64,000 bases of DNA, from positions 62,001-126,000 of the forward strand of contig NZ_PVNG01000010.1 of the NCBI RefSeq assembly GCF_003001935.1, read 5' to 3'. The DNA comes from Nonomuraea fuscirosea (GTDB lineage: Bacteria; Actinomycetota; Actinomycetes; Streptosporangiales; Streptosporangiaceae). Both the position numbers and the translations under genes were made by a program. The notes below the pieces were generated by a model, which did not search any database, was not told the DNA's origin, and saw only the letters and a program-made list of their open reading frames with translations. Positions 51,600 to 61,187 of this stretch are shown in pieces. Within the stretch, counting starts at the first letter, position 1; each line of letters begins with the position of its first letter.

Positions 51600-52478
51600 A
51601 TGCTGAGAGGAATCCATGTACCGCTGGTCACGCCGTTCGACGCCTCGGGCGAGGTGGCCGTGGACGCGATCGAGAAGCTCGCCCACCAGGTGCTCGACCA
51701 GGGCGCGAAGGGGCTGGTGGCGCTGGGCACCACCGGCGAGGTGGCCACGCTCGACCCAGGGGAGCGGGCCCGGGTGATCGAGGTGTGCGCACGGGTCTGC
51801 GCCGAGCGGCAGGCGCTGCTGACGGTGGGGGTGACGGGCAACGACACGCGTTCGACCGCGCGGGCGCTGCGTGAGCTGCCTCCGGGGGTGGGGGCGGCGC
51901 TGGTGATCGTGCCGTACTTCCTGCGTCCCGGCGAACGCGGCGTCGTCGCGCACTTCGAGGCGCTGGCGGAGGAGACTCCGGTGCCGCTGGTGATCTACCA
52001 CATTCCCTACCGGACCGGGCAGCCCGTCAGCGCCGCCACGCTGCGCCGGCTCGGGGAGCACCCGAGGATCGCGGGGGTGAAGTACGCGGCCGGTGGGATC
52101 GACCAGGACGCGGTGAGCCTGCTGGGCGACCTGCCCGACGGGTTCGAGGTGCTGGGCGGGGACGACGCGTTCATCTCGCCGCTGCTCGCCCTCGGGGCGG
52201 CGGGCGGCATCCTCGCCTCCGCGCACCTGGAGACCAGGAGCTTCGCCGACCTGGTCGACGCGTGGCACGAGGGGGACGCCGTACGGGCGCGGCGCCTGGG
52301 GCACCGGCTGGCCCGGATCTCGGCGGCGCTGTTCGCCGAGCCGAACCCGACGGTGATCAAGGGCGTGCTGCACGCCCAGGGCCTGATCCCGACCCCGGAC
52401 GTGCGCCTGCCGCTGGTGCCGGCCGGCGCGGAGTCGGTGTCACAGGCTCGGCTGGTAGCGGTACATCCAGGCGAGTGA
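51600..52478 (+). CDS. Dihydrodipicolinate synthase-like aldolase
   Basis: A 292-residue class I aldolase of the DapA family. GTTGE (43-47), Tyr133, Arg138 and the Schiff-base Lys161 occupy the same residue numbers as in E. coli DapA, which condenses pyruvate with aspartate semialdehyde. It is not next to lysC/asd but is controlled by a divergent LysR, so it may be a secondary aldolase. Its end overlaps the monooxygenase end by 39 bp. Confidence 0.82.
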   Translation: MLRGIHVPLVTPFDASGEVAVDAIEKLAHQVLDQGAKGLVALGTTGEVATLDPGERARVIEVCARVCAERQALLTVGVTGNDTRSTARALRELPPGVGAALVIVPYFLRPGERGVVAHFEALAEETPVPLVIYHIPYRTGQPVSAATLRRLGEHPRIAGVKYAAGGIDQDAVSLLGDLPDGFEVLGGDDAFISPLLALGAAGGILASAHLETRSFADLVDAWHEGDAVRARRLGHRLARISAALFAEPNPTVIKGVLHAQGLIPTPDVRLPLVPAGAESVSQARLVAVHPGE

Positions 52479-53585
52479 CTCCTGGCTCGCGCTCCGCTTG
52501 AGGAAGAACGGCAGCATCAGGTCGCGGAACACCCGGGCGACCGGGCCCGCGGCCTTGCTGTTGCTGATGGTCCTGGAGTAGGCGACGACCCGCTCCACGC
52601 GCGGGCGCCGCTCGGCCTCGAACCGGCGGAACGCCTCCTCGTGCCCGCCGCTGTCGCGCAGGCACCGGGCCAGCACGATCGCGTCCTCGATGGCGAGCGA
52701 GGCGCCCTGGCCGGAGCTGGGCGAGGTGGCGTGCGCGGCGTCGCCGGTCAGCAGCACCCGGCCGCGGTGCCAGACCGGCACCGGGGGCAGGTCGTGGACC
52801 GGGAGCGCCAGGTCGACGCCGCCGCGGCGGATGAGGTCGGCCGAGAAGTTCGCGTCGTCCTCGAACGCCTCGGCCAGCACCGGCGTCCAGTCGGCCGGTA
52901 CGTCGCCGAGCCGCCGGGGCAGGTTCGCGAACCACCAGGTCTCGCCCGACTCGGCCACTGTGTAGCCGAAGAACGCGCGCCTGCCGAAGACCATGTTGTA
53001 CACACCGGGCTCGCCGGACACCCCCGCGTCCTCGACGATGCCGCCGAAGCTGTACAGGCCGCTGTAGCGCGGCGCTGGGGCCTGCGGGTCGAGCAGCTTA
53101 CGGGTGCGCGAGTGCACGCCGTCGCAGGCGATGAGCAGGTAGCCAATGGCTTGGGTGCCGTCCTCGAACGTGGCCGTCACCTGCGGCCCCGTGTCCTCGT
53201 ACGAGATCATGCGCTTGCCGAGGGAGACGTGGATGCCGCGCTGCTCGGCCTCGTCGCGGACGGTCCGGTAGAGCTCGGAGCGCAGGACCGTGTGGCTCAC
53301 GGTGCCGTCGTCGAGCCGCAGGCCGTTGGCCACCTCGCCGAGGCGTTTGCCCGAGCCGCTCCACATGACCATGCGCGGGGTGGGGATGGCCGTGGCCAGG
53401 ACCTTGCGGTGGGCGCCGAGCGTGCGTAGTGCGGCCAGGCCGTTGGAGGCGATGTTCAGGAAGGAGCCGACGTCGTCGGCGCCCTGCCCGTACGCCTCGA
53501 AGATCTCCGCTTCGATGCCCACCTGGCGGAGCGCCATCGCGGTGACGGGGCCGCCGATGCCGCAGCCTATGATCAGGGCCTTCAT
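52440..53585 (-). CDS. FAD-dependent monooxygenase (aromatic hydroxylase-like)
   Basis: A 381-residue flavoprotein monooxygenase. GCGIGGPVTAMAL (residues 8-20) is the dinucleotide fold, with the GDAAHATSPSSGQG motif near residue 280 and ACDGVHSRTRKLL. Members use NAD(P)H and O2 to hydroxylate aromatic or polyketide-like substrates. ATG at 53585 follows AAAGG. It is divergent from a MarR gene across a perfect operator. Confidence 0.9.
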   Translation of the reverse strand: MKALIIGCGIGGPVTAMALRQVGIEAEIFEAYGQGADDVGSFLNIASNGLAALRTLGAHRKVLATAIPTPRMVMWSGSGKRLGEVANGLRLDDGTVSHTVLRSELYRTVRDEAEQRGIHVSLGKRMISYEDTGPQVTATFEDGTQAIGYLLIACDGVHSRTRKLLDPQAPAPRYSGLYSFGGIVEDAGVSGEPGVYNMVFGRRAFFGYTVAESGETWWFANLPRRLGDVPADWTPVLAEAFEDDANFSADLIRRGGVDLALPVHDLPPVPVWHRGRVLLTGDAAHATSPSSGQGASLAIEDAIVLARCLRDSGGHEEAFRRFEAERRPRVERVVAYSRTISNSKAAGPVARVFRDLMLPFFLKRSASQESLAWMYRYQPSL

Positions 53586-53595
53586 GGTGATAACC

Positions 53596-53615
53596 TTTCG
53601 TTCGTCCGAACGAAA
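53596..53615. promoter_or_regulatory. MarR operator
   Basis: TTTCGTTCG (53596-53604) and CGAACGAAA (53607-53615) form a perfect inverted repeat with a 2-bp centre between divergent monooxygenase and MarR genes. An AT-rich ATATTA box overlaps its right edge. Confidence 0.75.
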
Positions 53616-53637
53616 TATTAGGCAGAGGTGGTGGGCT

Positions 53638-54111
53638 GTGTCGAGAGATGTTTCGGATCGACGAAATGAATTGCTCGAGGCTCTCACCGTCGCGGGGCGC
53701 GAGCACAGCAACGCCGCCGTGATGTACCACAGCGCCATGGGCGACCGGCTCGGCCTGGGCATGACCGAGGAGAAGACGCTCGACCTGCTGCAACGCCTGG
53801 GACCCCTGACGGCGGGGGAGATCGCGCAGCACACGGGCCTGGCGCCGGCCACGGTCAGCGGGCTGATCGACCGGCTGGAGGGCAAGTGGCTGGTGCGGCG
53901 CGTCCGCGACACCAAGGACCGGCGGCGGGTCATCGTCGAGATCAACTTCGAGCGGCTGGCCGGCTTCTCGGAGCTGTTCGAGCCGTTCGTGGTGGCGCTG
54001 TCGCAGCTGTACGAGCGTTACACCGATGACGAGCTGGAGCTGATCCTCGACTGGCTCAACCGGTCTGCGGCCATCCAGCGCGAGGCCACCCAGGGGTTGA
54101 ACGAGGAGTAG
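53638..54111 (+). CDS. MarR family transcriptional regulator
   Basis: A 157-residue winged-helix repressor. GLTAGEIAQHTGLAPATVSG-type core (here PLTAGEIAQHTGLAPATVSG) and LVRRVRDTKDRRRVIVEINF form the DNA-binding wing. GTG at 53638 follows GAGGTGG. It faces the monooxygenase with a perfect operator between, so it likely represses it in response to the enzyme's substrate. Confidence 0.9.
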   Translation: MSRDVSDRRNELLEALTVAGREHSNAAVMYHSAMGDRLGLGMTEEKTLDLLQRLGPLTAGEIAQHTGLAPATVSGLIDRLEGKWLVRRVRDTKDRRRVIVEINFERLAGFSELFEPFVVALSQLYERYTDDELELILDWLNRSAAIQREATQGLNEE

Positions 54112-54179
54112 GCGCTCGGCGCGGCGTCTCCTCCTCGTGTCCTGAGTGGCCGTGGGGGCGGCAGCGGACCCCGTCTGAG

Positions 54180-54257
54180 TGGCCGTCGTGGCGGGGTCTC
54201 AGCGGGCCCAGCCCTTGATGGCCGTCGTGGCGGAGGCTCAGCGGGTCGAGTCCTTGA
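54180..54257. repeat. 39-bp tandem duplication of the ATPase gene's 3' end
   Basis: Two 39-bp units start at 54180 and 54219, with a 6-bp partial third copy at 54258. The second unit includes the minus-strand stop codon and last codons of the AAA+ ATPase gene (54238). The first unit would encode a near copy of the last residues (AIKGWAR vs AIKDSTR). Confidence 0.85.
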
Positions 54258-57200
54258 TGGCGGAGCCGACCTCGCTCACCCGGTCGGCCAGCAGGCCGAG
54301 CGCGCCCACCGCCCGCACCATCGGATCGTCCTCCGCCCCACCCAGCGCCCGCGCCTTGAGGTAGGCGGCCTTGACCTCCGCCCAGCGCTCCGCCTGGGCC
54401 GGGGTCAGCCGGCCGCGCAGCTCGGCCAGCTTGAGCAGGTTCGCCTCCGCGTCGGTGGTGAGCGTCTGCGCCTCGCCGAGGTAGTGGTCGTCGATCACCG
54501 ACTCCAGCTCGGCGTCGTTCATGGCGGGGACGATCCGCTCGGCCAGCTTGTTCATGTTCCGGTACGAGCCCTGCAGCCGGTACGGCGGCTCCGTACGGGC
54601 GGCGTCGGACTGGGCCGCCGAGGCGATGTAGGCCTGGTTGTTGGCCAGGACCACCTCCTGCACCCGGACCAGCTTGGCCAGCACGCTGAGCATCTGGTCC
54701 AGCTCCGGCTTCGTGTACGGGTGCTTCAGCTGGTCGGGGCGGACCGTCGGGTCGCCCTTCGCCAGGCGTACCAGCAGCTCCACGTCCGCCCGGTCGCCCC
54801 CGGACAGGGGAGCGAGCACGGGGTTGGAGGTGAGGGCGTTGTCCACGTAGCTCAGCGCGAACAGCTCCTCCTTGCCGGAGAGCACGTCGCCCAGGTTCCA
54901 CACGTCGGCCCGGTTGGCCAGCATGTCGGGGATGCGGAAGCGCCGGCCCGACTCGGTGTACGGGTTGCCCGCCATGCACACCGCGAACCGCTTGCCGCGC
55001 AGGTCGTAGGTCCGGGTGCGGCCGTTCCAGACGCCCTCGATGCGGCGCTGGGCGTCACAGAGGGAGATGAACTTCTGCAGCAGCTCGGGCGAGGTGTGCT
55101 GGATGTCGTCGAGGTAGAGCAGGGTGTTGTTGCCCGTCTCCAGCGCGAACGAGATCTTCTCCACCTCCTGCCTGGCCGTCGCGTCGGGCGCGTCCGCCGG
55201 GTCCAGCGAGGTCACCTCGTGGCCCAGGGCGGGGCCGTTCACCTTGACGAAGACGAGACCGAGGCGGCTGGCCACGTACTCCATCAAGGTGGTCTTGCCG
55301 TAGCCGGGCGGGGAGATGAGCAGAAGCAGGCCCATCTGGTCGGTGCGCTTGCCGGCGCCGGCCGCGCCGAGCTGTTTGGCCAGGTTGTCGCCGATCAGCG
55401 GCAGGTACACCTCGTCGAGGAGGCGGTTGCGGACGAACGCGCTCATGACCTTGGGCCGGTACTCGTCCAGGCGCAGGCGGCGGCGTTCGGACTCGATCAG
55501 TTCACTCCTGCGGCGCTGGTAGGCGCGGTAGGCGGGGACGCGTTCCTGGGCGAACCTGCGCGTCCTGGCCAGGATCTCGTCCAGGCGGAGCTCCAGCTTG
55601 CGGTCCTTGATGCGGGAGTGGGCGCCGAGCAGGCCGTCCACCGTCGCCGTGGTCGCGGCGCTGGAGTCGTGGCGGGGCAGGTCGCACAGCAGCACGGCGA
55701 TGGCCTCCGCGACCTCGGGGCCCTGGTGGTAGGCGGTCAGCCAGGCGCGGGCGAGCTGGAGGCGTTCCGGCAGCGGCAGGGCCTTGAGGTCGTCCTCGAA
55801 CTCCCGGGTCCTGGCCGGGCCGAGGGTCTGCCGGAAGCCGTCGAGCAGGTCGCGGGCCTGCTTGGCGGTGATGAAGCCGGCGGGCGTGCAGCCCAGCTCC
55901 TCGACCAGGTACTCACCGGCGACTCGGGCCATCCCGGCAAGACCGGCGTTCCCGGTGTCCGCGCCCGCCCCGCCGTCAGCGCCCGGAAGCAAGCCCCCGT
56001 GAGTGGAGAGGAAGGCGGCGATCAGGTCGCCGAGCTCGTGGCTCAGGTCGCTCAGCGCCGGCGTGAGCCCGAACACCGTCCGGGCCCGCACCAGCGACAG
56101 CGCCCTCGTGGTGAATGTTTTACGTGAAACCTCCTCCACCCCGAACGCCCAGAACAACTGCGCCGCCGCCCGGACCTCGGCCGGGTACCGCAGCAGCCCG
56201 GCCCCCTCCCGCAACCTCACCAGCGCGTCCAGCACGGCCGCCGCGTCGTGGTCGTGGACCCCGCGCTCGTATCCCTCGTCGTACCGCGTCTCGGCCGCCC
56301 GGCGGACCAGCTCGCCGAGCTCGTCCGCGGTGGTGGCCGAGTCGAGCAGCGAGGCGGCCAGGTACTCGCCCCGGTAGACCTCGGGCGTCTCCGAGACCAG
56401 CAGCTGATCCCAGAACGGCCGCGTGTCGGCGAACGAGCCGGGCACCGGCGCGCGGTAGTCGGTGCCGGTGATCGCGAAGTACATGGACCCGTCGTGCGGC
56501 ACCAGCGTCAGATCGATCGGCTGGGTGTTGACGGCGAAGCGGTGACGGCCCAGCCGCAGCGTCTCGCCCCCGTCGGAGAACAGGTCGAGGCGGTCCCGCA
56601 GCGCGCGGCCGGCCTCCTGCTGGGCCGACTTGACCCGCCCGTCCAGCTCCTCCGCCCGTACGGCGTCCCCGAGCGCGCGCAGCTCCCCGGCCGCCGAGCG
56701 GACCTTGGCCACCATCGGGTCGGTCGCGAAATACGTGTTGACCTCGTCCGGCGACGACAGCGCGGCCAGCCGCCTGGTGATGCTGCCGAGGACGCGCTCG
56801 GCAGAGGCGAACAGGCGGTCGGCGCGCCGGGCCAGGTCGTCGAGCTGGGTCTGCTTGCGGGCCGAGAACGCCTCGTAGACGTCCTCCCGCTTGGCGGCCA
56901 GCTGCGCCGCGAAGTCCTCGGACTCGCCGAAGCGCGACTCCAGGTTCTCGACCTGGAGCATCAGCCGGCCGAGCTGCTCGTCGCATTTGTCCGGCGTGTC
57001 CGCCATCGCCAGCGCGCCGGTGATAGCCTGCCCGAGCAGGGCGAACTCGGCGGCGAACGCGGCGCGGCCCTCCGCGCCGAGCAGGTCGCGCCGGCGTCCG
57101 TCGAGCAGGGCCCTGGCCCGGTTCACGCCGCTCAGCACCTCGGCGATGCGGCTGAGGATGGACGTGCGCACGGTGGCGTCGGCGATGTCGAGCGACCCGA

Positions 57201-59097
57201 CGACCTCCGTGACCACCTCCAGGCCTTCGCTCTGCTCCTCCAGCCGGTCGGCGACGGGCGCGGCCTCGGCCACCGTGGCGATGGCGGCGGCGTCGGCGGC
57301 CAGGGTCTCGACGGCGGCGTGGTAGGCGGTGAAGGCGTCCTGCCCCGACAGGAAGTCCACGGCGCGCCGGCCGGCCGAGTTCAGCTCCTCGGCCACGGAG
57401 GCCGACAGCTCGTCCAGGGCGGCCAGGTCGATGTAGCGGACCTCGCGCAGCGTCACCAGCCGGCCCTGGGCGCGGCGCAGCGTGGCCAGCAGGGTGACCC
57501 AGGCGTCGGCGGTCGCGGGGGTGTCGGCCCTGGCCCGGCGGACCAGCTGGGTGGTCTCCTCCGTGGCCGCCTCCAGGGTCTGGGCGGCGTGGCGGGTGAG
57601 CTGCTCGACGTTCTCGTACTCGTCGAGGACCTGCTCGGCGGTGGCGCGCACGTCGGTGAGCGGGCCGAGCAGACCGTGCTCGCCGAGCCAGTGATAGGAG
57701 TCGAAGGTACGGGTGCACGCGGCGATGAGGCCCTCGAACGTGCCCGCCGACGGCGCCATCTCCTCGACCATCCGCGACACGGACAGGCAGTCGGAGATGC
57801 CGCGGACGAGCTCCGCGTTGCCGATGCGCTCCAGCGGCCCGGTCCCGGCCGGCTGGGCGGCGGCGTAGGTGTCCGACACGTACGGCGTCTGCCACACCTG
57901 CATCGGATGCACCCGGGTGGGCTCCTCGGAGATGGCGCGGAAGACCACCATCGTGCCGTCGTCGAACAGCGAGTACCCGTGACAGACGATGGGGGTGGCC
58001 ACCTCCTTCCTGATCACGTTGTACGGCAGCAGCAGCGACCGCCCGTCACCCCGCGCGTGGAAGACGTACAGGACGTCCTCGCCGTTGGGCGAGCGCACCA
58101 CCCGCTCGAACTCCAGGTCGGTGACGTCGGTGTCGAACGTCTTGCTGACCCCCGTGGCCAGGTAGTAGCCGCCGGGGAAGATGAGCCCCTGGTCCTCGGG
58201 CAGCCGCTGGCAGGCCTGGCCGATGCCGTCGAGCCGCACCACGGCCTTGGTGCGGACGTTGAAGACCAGGTGCCGCCAGTCCTCCTCCTTGTACGGCTTG
58301 ATCCGCATGAGGATGAGCGGCCCGACGCGGGCGTACTCGATGTCGGCGTCGGCCAGGCTCTGCAGCGGCTCGGCCACCGGCTCGGCGTAGATGCCGGCCC
58401 CGGTCTCGGTGTTGTTCTCGATCTTGATGGTGAGGTCGCCGCCGAGGGTCTCGACGAACACCTCGCCCTCGATGGAGACGTGCGGATGGCGGCCGAGCAC
58501 GTGGTCGTCGCGGGTGGTGACCGTCCACTCGAAGTCGTGGGACGGGGGGAACACGTGATCGCGCTCACCCCGGTTGTCCACATATTTCGGGACCCCGCCG
58601 TTGCTGACCGCCCAGCGCAGCACCCGGATGTCGGCCGGACCCGTACGGAAGACGGCCAGCAGCTTGCCGTCCACCCGTCGCAACTGCTGCAGCCGGGTCT
58701 CCTTGTAGTACCGGTACAGCTCGGCGAAGTCCTTCCTGAACGCCGGGTCGGCCAGCGTCTCCAGCTTGTCCGCGTCGAACCTGAAGGCGTCGCCGTCCCT
58801 GGAGAAGCGGTGCACCGCGAACACGTCGGCCACGGTCGTCTCCGGCTTGAGCCCGATGAAGACGTTGTAGCCGAACAGCATCACGTCGCCCAGGGAGACG
58901 ATGTCCCTGGGGACGCAGTTGTTCTCGGTCCTGATCCGCTCGGTCCCCAGCAGGCGCAGTTCGGTGCCGCCGAAGACGCGCAGCCGCTCCTGGTTGACGC
59001 CTTCGGCCGCCGCCGCGAGGGCCTTGGCCTGGGCCTGGAGGCGGTTCTTGAGAACCTCGTACGTCCCCGCCTCCAGCCCCGCTTCGATCGTGCTCAC
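54238..59097 (-). CDS. Giant AAA+ 'DNA repair ATPase' (DUF3686-type)
   Basis: A 1619-residue protein. The first 400 residues resemble the DUF3686-containing 'DNA repair ATPase' family (TERIRTENNCVPRDIVSLGD, EDWRHLVFNVRTKAVVRLDG, PLILMRIKPYKEEDW). Residues about 450-900 are helical and likely coiled coil. A C-terminal AAA+ domain has Walker A PPGYGKTT near 1260-1267, Walker B LLYLDDIQ near 1325-1332 and sensor 1 AGNPYTESG near 1376. The GTG start overlaps the flotillin stop (GTGA), so the three-gene operon is translationally coupled. DNA repair is only the family name; function unproven. Confidence 0.85.
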   Translation of the reverse strand: MSTIEAGLEAGTYEVLKNRLQAQAKALAAAAEGVNQERLRVFGGTELRLLGTERIRTENNCVPRDIVSLGDVMLFGYNVFIGLKPETTVADVFAVHRFSRDGDAFRFDADKLETLADPAFRKDFAELYRYYKETRLQQLRRVDGKLLAVFRTGPADIRVLRWAVSNGGVPKYVDNRGERDHVFPPSHDFEWTVTTRDDHVLGRHPHVSIEGEVFVETLGGDLTIKIENNTETGAGIYAEPVAEPLQSLADADIEYARVGPLILMRIKPYKEEDWRHLVFNVRTKAVVRLDGIGQACQRLPEDQGLIFPGGYYLATGVSKTFDTDVTDLEFERVVRSPNGEDVLYVFHARGDGRSLLLPYNVIRKEVATPIVCHGYSLFDDGTMVVFRAISEEPTRVHPMQVWQTPYVSDTYAAAQPAGTGPLERIGNAELVRGISDCLSVSRMVEEMAPSAGTFEGLIAACTRTFDSYHWLGEHGLLGPLTDVRATAEQVLDEYENVEQLTRHAAQTLEAATEETTQLVRRARADTPATADAWVTLLATLRRAQGRLVTLREVRYIDLAALDELSASVAEELNSAGRRAVDFLSGQDAFTAYHAAVETLAADAAAIATVAEAAPVADRLEEQSEGLEVVTEVVGSLDIADATVRTSILSRIAEVLSGVNRARALLDGRRRDLLGAEGRAAFAAEFALLGQAITGALAMADTPDKCDEQLGRLMLQVENLESRFGESEDFAAQLAAKREDVYEAFSARKQTQLDDLARRADRLFASAERVLGSITRRLAALSSPDEVNTYFATDPMVAKVRSAAGELRALGDAVRAEELDGRVKSAQQEAGRALRDRLDLFSDGGETLRLGRHRFAVNTQPIDLTLVPHDGSMYFAITGTDYRAPVPGSFADTRPFWDQLLVSETPEVYRGEYLAASLLDSATTADELGELVRRAAETRYDEGYERGVHDHDAAAVLDALVRLREGAGLLRYPAEVRAAAQLFWAFGVEEVSRKTFTTRALSLVRARTVFGLTPALSDLSHELGDLIAAFLSTHGGLLPGADGGAGADTGNAGLAGMARVAGEYLVEELGCTPAGFITAKQARDLLDGFRQTLGPARTREFEDDLKALPLPERLQLARAWLTAYHQGPEVAEAIAVLLCDLPRHDSSAATTATVDGLLGAHSRIKDRKLELRLDEILARTRRFAQERVPAYRAYQRRRSELIESERRRLRLDEYRPKVMSAFVRNRLLDEVYLPLIGDNLAKQLGAAGAGKRTDQMGLLLLISPPGYGKTTLMEYVASRLGLVFVKVNGPALGHEVTSLDPADAPDATARQEVEKISFALETGNNTLLYLDDIQHTSPELLQKFISLCDAQRRIEGVWNGRTRTYDLRGKRFAVCMAGNPYTESGRRFRIPDMLANRADVWNLGDVLSGKEELFALSYVDNALTSNPVLAPLSGGDRADVELLVRLAKGDPTVRPDQLKHPYTKPELDQMLSVLAKLVRVQEVVLANNQAYIASAAQSDAARTEPPYRLQGSYRNMNKLAERIVPAMNDAELESVIDDHYLGEAQTLTTDAEANLLKLAELRGRLTPAQAERWAEVKAAYLKARALGGAEDDPMVRAVGALGLLADRVSEVGSAIKDSTR

Positions 59098-61187
59098 TTG
59101 GCCCCGGCCAGCGCAGCGACCGGCGAGTCCGCGACGCCGAGTCTGCGGGCGGTCTCCAGCAGCTCACCGAGGGCCGACGACTGCGGGCCGCCGTCCTGGA
59201 TGAGCCGCATGAGCAGGGCGGACACGGTCAGGTTCTTGAGGTCCTCGGTGCTCACGCCGCCGACCAGGCTGGCCAGGTCGCCGGCCAGGCTGGCGGTGCC
59301 GTTGACGTACGGGGCGGCGATGGCGCCCGCGACCTGCGAGTGGCCGACGAAGCCGTCCACCACCTTGCCCGCGGTGATCGAGCCGACCACCTTGTCGAAG
59401 AACATCGTGTCGCCGCCGACGATGTCGATGTTGGCCTTGGCCAGCCCGGCGGCCAGCACGCTGGCCTGCGACTCGGCCACCTGACGGGAGACGTCGATGT
59501 GCTTGAGCCGGATCTCCTTGTCGGCCTCCAGGCGCAGGCGGTACTCCTCGTGCGCCCTGCTGGCCTCGTCCAGCGCCGCCATCGCGGCCGCCTTCTCGGT
59601 GAGACCCTCGGCCTCGGCCTTCAGCTTCTCGCCCACGGCGGCGGCCCCGGCCAGCGCCATGGCCTGCTCGCCCTCGGCCTGCGCCTTGAGCCGGTCGCCC
59701 TCGACCAGCGCCATGGCCCTGGCGCCGTCGGCCTCGGCGGCCAGCTTCTCCTTGAGCGCCACGGCCTCGGCGCGGCCGACCTTCTCGATGGCCTCGGCGT
59801 CCCGCTCCCTGACCTGGACCTGCGCCAGCCCGCTGGCGGCCGACTCGGCCTGGATGCCCTCGGCGAGCCGGATCTTGGCCCTGGCGTCCAGGTCGGCGGC
59901 CTGCTGCCTGGCCTCGGCCAGCACCAGTTCCTCGCGTGCCTTGAACTTGGACGCGGCCTCCGCGGCCTCGGCCGCCTTGATGTCCTTGACCAGGTTCTCC
60001 TGGGCCTCGGCCTCGGCGGCGATGATCACCTGCTGGCGGGTGCGCTCGGCCTCCTCGACCACGCGCAGCCGCTTGATGGACTCCTCCTGCTCGGCCACGG
60101 TCTTGTCGACCGCGATGCGCTCGCGGATGACCTCGGCGATCGAGCGCTTCTCGGACTCGACCTCCTTGTCCTTGGCGATGCGCGACAGCTCGGTCTCCCG
60201 CTCACGGGAGATGACCTCCAGCAGGCGGTCCTTCTCGATGCGCTCGGACTCGATGGCGATCACGCGCTCGCGGTTCTTCTCGGCGACGGCGATCTCGCGG
60301 GCCCGGTTCTCGTTCTGCACGCCGAGCTGCTCGTCGGTCTTCATGTGCGCGGCCTGGGCGCGCAACCGCTCCTCGGCCTGCACGCGGGCGATCTCGGCCT
60401 CCTCGCGGGCCTTGACGGTCTCGATCTCGCGCCGCTGCTTGAGCTCGGCGTCGGCCTGGCGGCGCTCCAGCTCCAGGATGGCCTCGCGGGCGTCCACGTT
60501 CTGGCGGGTGATCTCCTTCTCCTCGTTGCGCTGGAACTCGTTCGTCCGCACGTGCTCGATCGCCGTCAGCTCGGTGATCTTGCGGATGCCCTGCGCGTCG
60601 AGGATGTTGCTCTTGTCGAGCTGGCCGAGCGCGGTCTGCTCCAGGTAGTCGATGGCGGCGTCCTCAAGGCTGTAGCCGTTGAGGTCGGTGCCGATGATCC
60701 GGACGATCTCGTCGCGGAACTCGTCGCGCTTGGTGTAGAGGTCGACGAAGTCGAGGTGCTTGCCCGCGGTCTTGAGCGCCTCGGAGAACTTGGCGTTGAA
60801 CAGCTCCTGCAGCGTCGTCTCGTCGCTGGCGCGGGCGGTGCCGATGGCCTGGGCGACCTTGATGACGTCCTCGGCGGTCTTGTTCACGCGGACGAAGAAC
60901 GTGATCTTGATGTCGGCCCTGATGTTGTCCCGGCAGATCAGGCCCTCGCGGCCGGTCCGTTCGATCTCAATGGTCTTGACCGAGATGTCCATGATCTCGG
61001 CCTTGTGCACCACGGGCAGGACCACGGCGCCGGTGAACGTGACGTCGACTTTGTTGACCTTCGAGACGATCAGCGCCTTGCCCTGTTCGACCTTCCGGAA
61101 CAACCGGCCGACGACGAGGAGGAGACCGATCACGATGATCAGGATGACGGCGAGGAATACGCCGAAGCCGGTGGAGATGACGTCCAT
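59094..61187 (-). CDS. Flotillin (SPFH domain) family protein
   Basis: A 697-residue flotillin. Residues about 8-30 form a membrane segment (GFGVFLAVILIIVIGLLLVV). The SPFH domain spans about 35-200 (FRKVEQGKALIVSKVNKVDV, ADIKITFFVRVNKTAEDVI). A long Ala/Glu-rich coiled coil extends from about 230 to 580, with a Gly-rich C-terminal region. Flotillins form membrane microdomains and recruit partners. ATG at 61187 overlaps the stop of the NfeD-like gene in the form TGATG. The next gene is the giant ATPase. Confidence 0.92.
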   Translation of the reverse strand: MDVISTGFGVFLAVILIIVIGLLLVVGRLFRKVEQGKALIVSKVNKVDVTFTGAVVLPVVHKAEIMDISVKTIEIERTGREGLICRDNIRADIKITFFVRVNKTAEDVIKVAQAIGTARASDETTLQELFNAKFSEALKTAGKHLDFVDLYTKRDEFRDEIVRIIGTDLNGYSLEDAAIDYLEQTALGQLDKSNILDAQGIRKITELTAIEHVRTNEFQRNEEKEITRQNVDAREAILELERRQADAELKQRREIETVKAREEAEIARVQAEERLRAQAAHMKTDEQLGVQNENRAREIAVAEKNRERVIAIESERIEKDRLLEVISRERETELSRIAKDKEVESEKRSIAEVIRERIAVDKTVAEQEESIKRLRVVEEAERTRQQVIIAAEAEAQENLVKDIKAAEAAEAASKFKAREELVLAEARQQAADLDARAKIRLAEGIQAESAASGLAQVQVRERDAEAIEKVGRAEAVALKEKLAAEADGARAMALVEGDRLKAQAEGEQAMALAGAAAVGEKLKAEAEGLTEKAAAMAALDEASRAHEEYRLRLEADKEIRLKHIDVSRQVAESQASVLAAGLAKANIDIVGGDTMFFDKVVGSITAGKVVDGFVGHSQVAGAIAAPYVNGTASLAGDLASLVGGVSTEDLKNLTVSALLMRLIQDGGPQSSALGELLETARRLGVADSPVAALAGAK

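Noticed and set aside
56248..59484. 1078-codon plus-strand open frame opposite the giant ATPase gene
   Set aside because: Antisense shadow; the sense-strand frame has AAA+ motifs and the antisense product has none.
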